DNA of 64,000 nt from Kibdelosporangium aridum (GTDB lineage Bacteria > Actinomycetota > Actinomycetes > Mycobacteriales > Pseudonocardiaceae), in the NCBI RefSeq assembly GCF_900176515.1, contig NZ_FWXV01000009.1, positions 124,001 to 188,000 on the forward strand. The letters are read 5' to 3'. Within the stretch, counting starts at the first letter, position 1; each line of letters begins with the position of its first letter. The position numbers were made by a program, and so were the translations under genes. Shown in pieces: positions 60,592 through 64,000 of the stretch. The notes under the pieces were generated by a model. The model was not told the DNA's origin and did not search any database. It saw only the letters and a list, made by a program, of their open reading frames with translations.

Positions 60592-61224
60592 TCAAGAACG
60601 CAGTGCGGCAGTCGCCTTGGCCAGGACCTTTACGCGATTGAAGTCGTTGTGCGACAACGCGTATTTCGGTACGAGCCAGGATCCGCCGACGCAGCCGACG
60701 TTCGGCAGGGCTAGGTAGTCAGGCGCTGTATCGGCGGAAATCCCACCTGTGGGACAGAACCGCAGTCCTGGCAAGGGGCCACCGAGCGCTTTGAGGTAAT
60801 CCACACCACCGGATGCTTCGGCGGGGAAGAACTTCAGCGCGGTCAGCCCGCGTTCTGCCATTCGCATGGCTTCGGTCACCGTGCTCACCCCTGGCAGGAA
60901 AGGCAATCCGGTTTCCGCGCAGGCGTCGACCACACTTTCGGTTGAACCTGGGGTCACTAGGAAGGACGCGCCCGCGTCGCGGGCTTGTGCGGCTTGTGCC
61001 GCGGTGACCACCGTGCCCGCGCCGACCAGGATGTCTGGGACTTCCTTGTGAATACGCTGGATCCCCTCGATCGCGACCGGCGTACGCAGGGTTAGCTCGA
61101 TCAGTGGAACTCCGCCGGCCAGCAGTGCTTCGGCGACCGGGACCGCATGATCCACGTCGTCGATCACCACCACCGGGATCACCGGCGACAGGTCGAGCAA
61201 TTCGTCCGCGCTGTTGGTCGTCAC
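60592..61224 (-). CDS. eda: 2-dehydro-3-deoxyphosphogluconate aldolase
   Basis: Cleaves KDPG to pyruvate and glyceraldehyde 3-phosphate, the final step of the Entner-Doudoroff route. A 210-residue class I aldolase barrel with the catalytic Glu in IELTLRTP (near 43), VGAGTV (near 68), the pyruvate pocket LVTPGST (near 91) and the Schiff-base Lys in ALKFFPAEASGG (near 132). GTG at 61224 overlaps the edd stop by four bases (GTGA); the longer upstream frame is antisense-like extension into edd. Confidence 0.96.
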   Translation of the reverse strand: MTTNSADELLDLSPVIPVVVIDDVDHAVPVAEALLAGGVPLIELTLRTPVAIEGIQRIHKEVPDILVGAGTVVTAAQAAQARDAGASFLVTPGSTESVVDACAETGLPFLPGVSTVTEAMRMAERGLTALKFFPAEASGGVDYLKALGGPLPGLRFCPTGGISADTAPDYLALPNVGCVGGSWLVPKYALSHNDFNRVKVLAKATAALRS

Positions 61225-63068
61225 ACCAGATCCCCAATCGAAGTCGACAATCCACCGAACACCGTGGCTCCGTGCTCGGCAGGGCCCACCGCGCCACGCA
61301 AGGCGCCGAACAACTCTCGCCCGGTGCCTTCCCACGCAGGCCGCGGAACCTCCACCATGGACCGCGCCGCGAATTCCGCGGGGTCCGCCAGGATGTCCAG
61401 CCTGCCGTGTTCGGCATCGAGCCGGATCACGTCGCCGTCCCGCAACCGGGCCAGCGGACCGCCTGCCACCGATTCGGGTGAAACTTGGATGGCTGCGGGG
61501 ACTTTCCCGGACGCACCGGACATCCGGCCGTCGGTCACCAGCGCGACCTTGTGGCCGCGGTCCATCAACGCTCCCAACGCGGGCGTCAAGCCGTGCAGCT
61601 CCGGCATTCCGTTCGACTTAGGACCCTGGTTTCGCACAACCACAACGACATCGCGGTTGAGCTCACCTGCTTTGAAGGCAGCGGAAAGCTCTTCCTGCGA
61701 CTCGAAAACGCGCGCCGGCGCCTCCACGGTCCAGTTCTCGTGCTGGACCGCGCACACCTTGATCACCGCGCGGCCGAGGTTGCCGGACAGTATCCGCAGG
61801 CCGCCGTCCGGCTCGAACGGGTCGTCAACACTCCGCAGCACCTCGGTGTCAAGGCTTTCCGTCGCACCGTCGCGCCAGATGAGTTTTCCGTTCTCCAGTA
61901 CGGGTTCCTGCCGGTACAGATCCAGGCTGCCGCCTGCGACCGTCTTGACGTCCCGGTGCAGCAGGCCTGCGTCCAGCAGCGTGTTCACCAAGAACTGCAC
62001 GCCGCCCGCAGCGTGGAAGTGGTTGATGTCCGCGCTGCCGTTCGGGTACACGCGCGCCAGCAAAGGCACCACCGCGGACAGGTCTGCGAAGTCGTCCCAC
62101 GTCAGCTGGATTCCCGCAGCCGCAGCGATCGCGGGCAGGTGCAGCGTGTGGTTGGTCGAACCCCCGGTCGCGAGCAGTGCGACCACGCCGTTGACGATCG
62201 ACTTCTCGTCCACGATCTCGGAGATCGGGGTGTACTGCCCTCGCGTTTGGGTCAGCCGAACGACCTGACGGCCGGCTTCTTCGGTCAGCGCGCGTCGCAG
62301 CGGCGTATGCGGGTGTACAAAACTCGCGCCAGGCAGATGCAGGCCCATCACCTCGACAACCATCTGGTTGGAGTTGGCCGTGCCGTAGAACGTGCAGGTT
62401 CCAGGCCCGTGATAGGACGCTGACTCGGCGGCGAGCAGCTCTTCGCGAGTAGCGAGACCCTCGGCGAACAGTTGCCGGACGCGCGCCTTCTCCTTGTTCG
62501 GCAGACCGGACGTCATCGGCCCCGCCGGCACCAGGATCGACGGCAGATGTCCGAACGACAGTGCGCCGATCAACAGTCCCGGCACGATCTTGTCGCAGAC
62601 GCCGAGCAACAACGCGCCGTCGAACATCTCATGTGACAGCGCGATCGCCGTGGCCATCGCGATGACTTCACGGCTGAACAGCGAGAGTTCCATGCCTGCG
62701 CGGCCTTGTGTGATGCCGTCGCACATCGCGGGCACTCCACCGGCGAACTGCGCGACGCCGCCTGCCTCGCGCACTGAGTCCTTCAACCAGTCCGGGTACT
62801 CGTGCAGCGGCTGGTGGGCGGAGAGCAGATCGTTGTACGACGACACGATCGCCACGCCTGGCTTGGTCAGTCCACGCACGGCGACGCGGTCCGCACCTTC
62901 GCACGCGGCGAAGCCATGCGCGAGGTTGCTGCAGGCCATCCCGGCCCGCGCAGGCCCGTCGGTCGCCATGCCACGTACCCGGTCCAGATACGCCTGACGG
63001 GTACGCGCACTGCGTTCGGCAATACGTTGCGTGACATCGCCGACGACGCGGTGGAGCTTCGTGTGCAC
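61221..63068 (-). CDS. edd: 6-phosphogluconate dehydratase
   Basis: Dehydrates 6-phosphogluconate to KDPG. A 615-residue iron-sulphur dehydratase of the IlvD/Edd family with cluster-ligand regions AGGVPAMCDGITQG (near 153), LLGVCDKIVPG (near 190) and PGTCTFYGTANSNQM (near 255), plus VTDGRMSGASGKVPA (near 535). GTG at 63068 has GGGAGG seven bases upstream and gives the family's usual length of about 605; the open frame runs 20 codons further. Operon with eda. A promoter with an internal inverted repeat lies about 60 bases upstream. Confidence 0.96.
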   Translation of the reverse strand: MHTKLHRVVGDVTQRIAERSARTRQAYLDRVRGMATDGPARAGMACSNLAHGFAACEGADRVAVRGLTKPGVAIVSSYNDLLSAHQPLHEYPDWLKDSVREAGGVAQFAGGVPAMCDGITQGRAGMELSLFSREVIAMATAIALSHEMFDGALLLGVCDKIVPGLLIGALSFGHLPSILVPAGPMTSGLPNKEKARVRQLFAEGLATREELLAAESASYHGPGTCTFYGTANSNQMVVEVMGLHLPGASFVHPHTPLRRALTEEAGRQVVRLTQTRGQYTPISEIVDEKSIVNGVVALLATGGSTNHTLHLPAIAAAAGIQLTWDDFADLSAVVPLLARVYPNGSADINHFHAAGGVQFLVNTLLDAGLLHRDVKTVAGGSLDLYRQEPVLENGKLIWRDGATESLDTEVLRSVDDPFEPDGGLRILSGNLGRAVIKVCAVQHENWTVEAPARVFESQEELSAAFKAGELNRDVVVVVRNQGPKSNGMPELHGLTPALGALMDRGHKVALVTDGRMSGASGKVPAAIQVSPESVAGGPLARLRDGDVIRLDAEHGRLDILADPAEFAARSMVEVPRPAWEGTGRELFGALRGAVGPAEHGATVFGGLSTSIGDLV

Positions 63069-63128
63069 TGCGGCCTCCCGATCGGTGATGACGGCAACGC
63101 TGGCGTCGCACACGGTGTGACAAGGCAC

Positions 63129-63157
63129 AACGTAGCCACTGGTGGCCAGCGGATCAA
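63129..63157 (-). promoter_or_regulatory. candidate edd-eda promoter with internal inverted repeat
   Basis: Minus strand: -35 TTGATC (63152-63157), a 17-base spacer, and -10 TACGTT (63129-63134). The spacer contains GCCAC-TG-GTGGC (63135-63146), a short dyad between the two elements where a repressor would block RNA polymerase. No regulator gene is adjacent. Confidence 0.5.
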
Positions 63158-63179
63158 AATCGATTAAGAAAAATCGGGG

Positions 63180-63713
63180 TGAGTTCAGGGGTGAATCCGA
63201 GACGGTTGGCTGGCCCCTATCGACCGGATCGCAGTATCGATCCAGTTACAGTGAGTTGAACAACTGGATGTCGCTGTTCGGAATGTGCCTCGTTGTAGAT
63301 GGTTTGCGGCCAGACGGGCCGCCGCGCCGCCGAGAGGGGCTTAGCCCTCGATTATCTGTTGGCGGCACTCATCGGAGCGTCGATTGTGACGTTCTCAACA
63401 TGCGGTCCGACGTTCCACTTTCTGGACACATGGCACGTTCGAAGCGTTTGGATGTGCCCGCTGTCACAGGTGCTTCCCGCTTGCGGGGACCGAGGCCCAG
63501 TATGAGCCGGTGACATCGGACACAGAAATCGATCCAGGGCGAGCCGGGCGCGTGTTGGGCCGGTCACAGCGCGGATCATGTCCTGTGGTACTTGTCACAA
63601 GGTCACCGGCGCGGCACAGTCGGCGGCATGAGGGCGTCCACCACCACCGGCCCGATAGCGATTCAGGCCGATCAAGGACGCACTTGAAGTAGCTGACGTG
63701 TGTTTCTGGACGG
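63180..63713. other. 534-base gap without a recognisable gene
   Basis: Open frames of 60-120 codons cross this stretch, but none has a ribosome binding site plus a plausible protein. The best, a plus-strand frame from 63299 with a hydrophobic segment (YLLAALIGASIVTF), lacks a ribosome binding site and has low third-position GC. GC content is lower than in the surroundings. The promoter of the following gene should lie at its right end. Confidence 0.4.
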
Positions 63714-63728
63714 TGAAGGAGTCGGGTC

Positions 63729-64000
63729 ATGTCGATGAGCGACATCACGGAGCTGCAGCGTGCCATCGGGCAGGTCAAAGCGGCTGTGGGTGAGTTGCGA
63801 GCCAAGTACGGCGACATTCCCGCCGTGCGCAGGCTTGTCAACGACGTCGAGCGGCTGGATATCGACACGTGCGACTTCCGCAGCGAGCCGGACACCCCGC
63901 AACCGCGCCGCCCACAGGTTTCCGAGCACGAGGTCGTGGTCGTGCCGGACACCCCGTACGACCGCGAGATGTTCCGGGCCGACGACGAGTACGTGCGCCA
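63729..64000 (+). CDS. hypothetical protein, 5' part only (runs off the window)
   Basis: ATG at 63729 (a second at 63735) follows AAGGAG with good spacing. The frame is open to the window end for 90 codons with GC-rich third positions. The first 40 residues are helical and coiled-coil-like (ELQRAIGQVKAAVGELRAKYG). Then comes an acidic/Pro linker, then VVVVPDTPYDREMFRADDEYV, which resembles a VPDxPYDxxxWxxADDE motif I have seen in conserved actinobacterial proteins of unknown role. No function assigned. Confidence 0.65.
   Translation, partial: MSMSDITELQRAIGQVKAAVGELRAKYGDIPAVRRLVNDVERLDIDTCDFRSEPDTPQPRRPQVSEHEVVVVPDTPYDREMFRADDEYVR

Noticed and set aside
63142..63513. A 123-codon frame upstream of the last gene
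   Set aside because: It begins in the edd promoter, lacks a ribosome binding site, has mixed third-position composition and no recognisable domain.

Overview
The window is high-GC DNA from an actinobacterium. The gene content points to the Pseudonocardiales (relatives of Amycolatopsis, Kibdelosporangium, Saccharothrix): mycothiol-dependent enzymes, a PASTA-domain PknL-type kinase, actinobacterial SOS boxes, ESX (type VII) substrates, many GTG starts and apparently leaderless genes. The genus is inferred from gene families, not from a marker gene. No tRNA, rRNA, CRISPR array, prophage or intact insertion sequence was recognised.

Layout. 1-5.8 kb: a small cysteine protein, then cobalamin-dependent methionine synthase metH behind a clear S-adenosylhomocysteine (SAH) riboswitch, and a DUF2891 gene. 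5.8-18.2 kb: an anabolic block with type II DAHP synthase (aroG), kinase pknL with its divergent winged-helix partner, carotenoid genes crtB, crtI and idsA with a lipoprotein gene between them, metF, lppM and a DUF885 peptidase. As far as I recall, this order partly mirrors the mycobacterial Rv2171-Rv2178 neighbourhood. 18.2-31.6 kb: small regulator-plus-enzyme units. These are TetR/aldo-keto reductase, a secreted Pro-Ala repeat protein, a HEPN gene and a mycothiol-enzyme gene under a perfect SOS box, a CynX-type transporter, an HTH-peptide deformylase pair, GntR and ACC deaminase, and folE with a flavoprotein reductase divergent from a cysteine-rich HTH regulator. 31.7-37.4 kb: a secreted exo-beta-D-glucosaminidase (csxA) with a CsnR-like operator, a solitary cyclase-like protein, and a 1.5-kb degenerate repeat array beside lhr. 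37.4-48.2 kb: helicase lhr, a secreted two-repeat protein, a two-component system, and a divergent four-gene membrane/periplasmic operon that looks like metal (copper) handling. 48.2-52.4 kb: an aminotransferase and a four-carbon sugar-acid catabolic operon (kinase, dehydrogenase, DeoR regulator) with a double palindromic operator. 52.5-64 kb: a membrane-anchored Hsp70-like protein, the SOS locus DUF3046-recA-recX, an ESX effector pair with a lipoprotein, the Entner-Doudoroff genes edd-eda, and the start of a gene that runs off the end.

Most notable points. (1) The SAH riboswitch pseudoknot and a hairpin over the metH ribosome binding site share the same bases, so the switching mechanism can be read directly. 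(2) The 44.8-48.1 kb operon encodes a membrane protein with a duplicated Asp-x3-His-x12/13-His motif, which resembles the copper site of subunit C of copper membrane monooxygenases. (3) Beside lhr lie degenerate copies of the lhr 3' end. One ungapped copy differs from lhr almost entirely by C-to-T changes on a single strand. (4) crtI appears to start at CTG, and recX carries an unusually long repetitive N-terminal extension.
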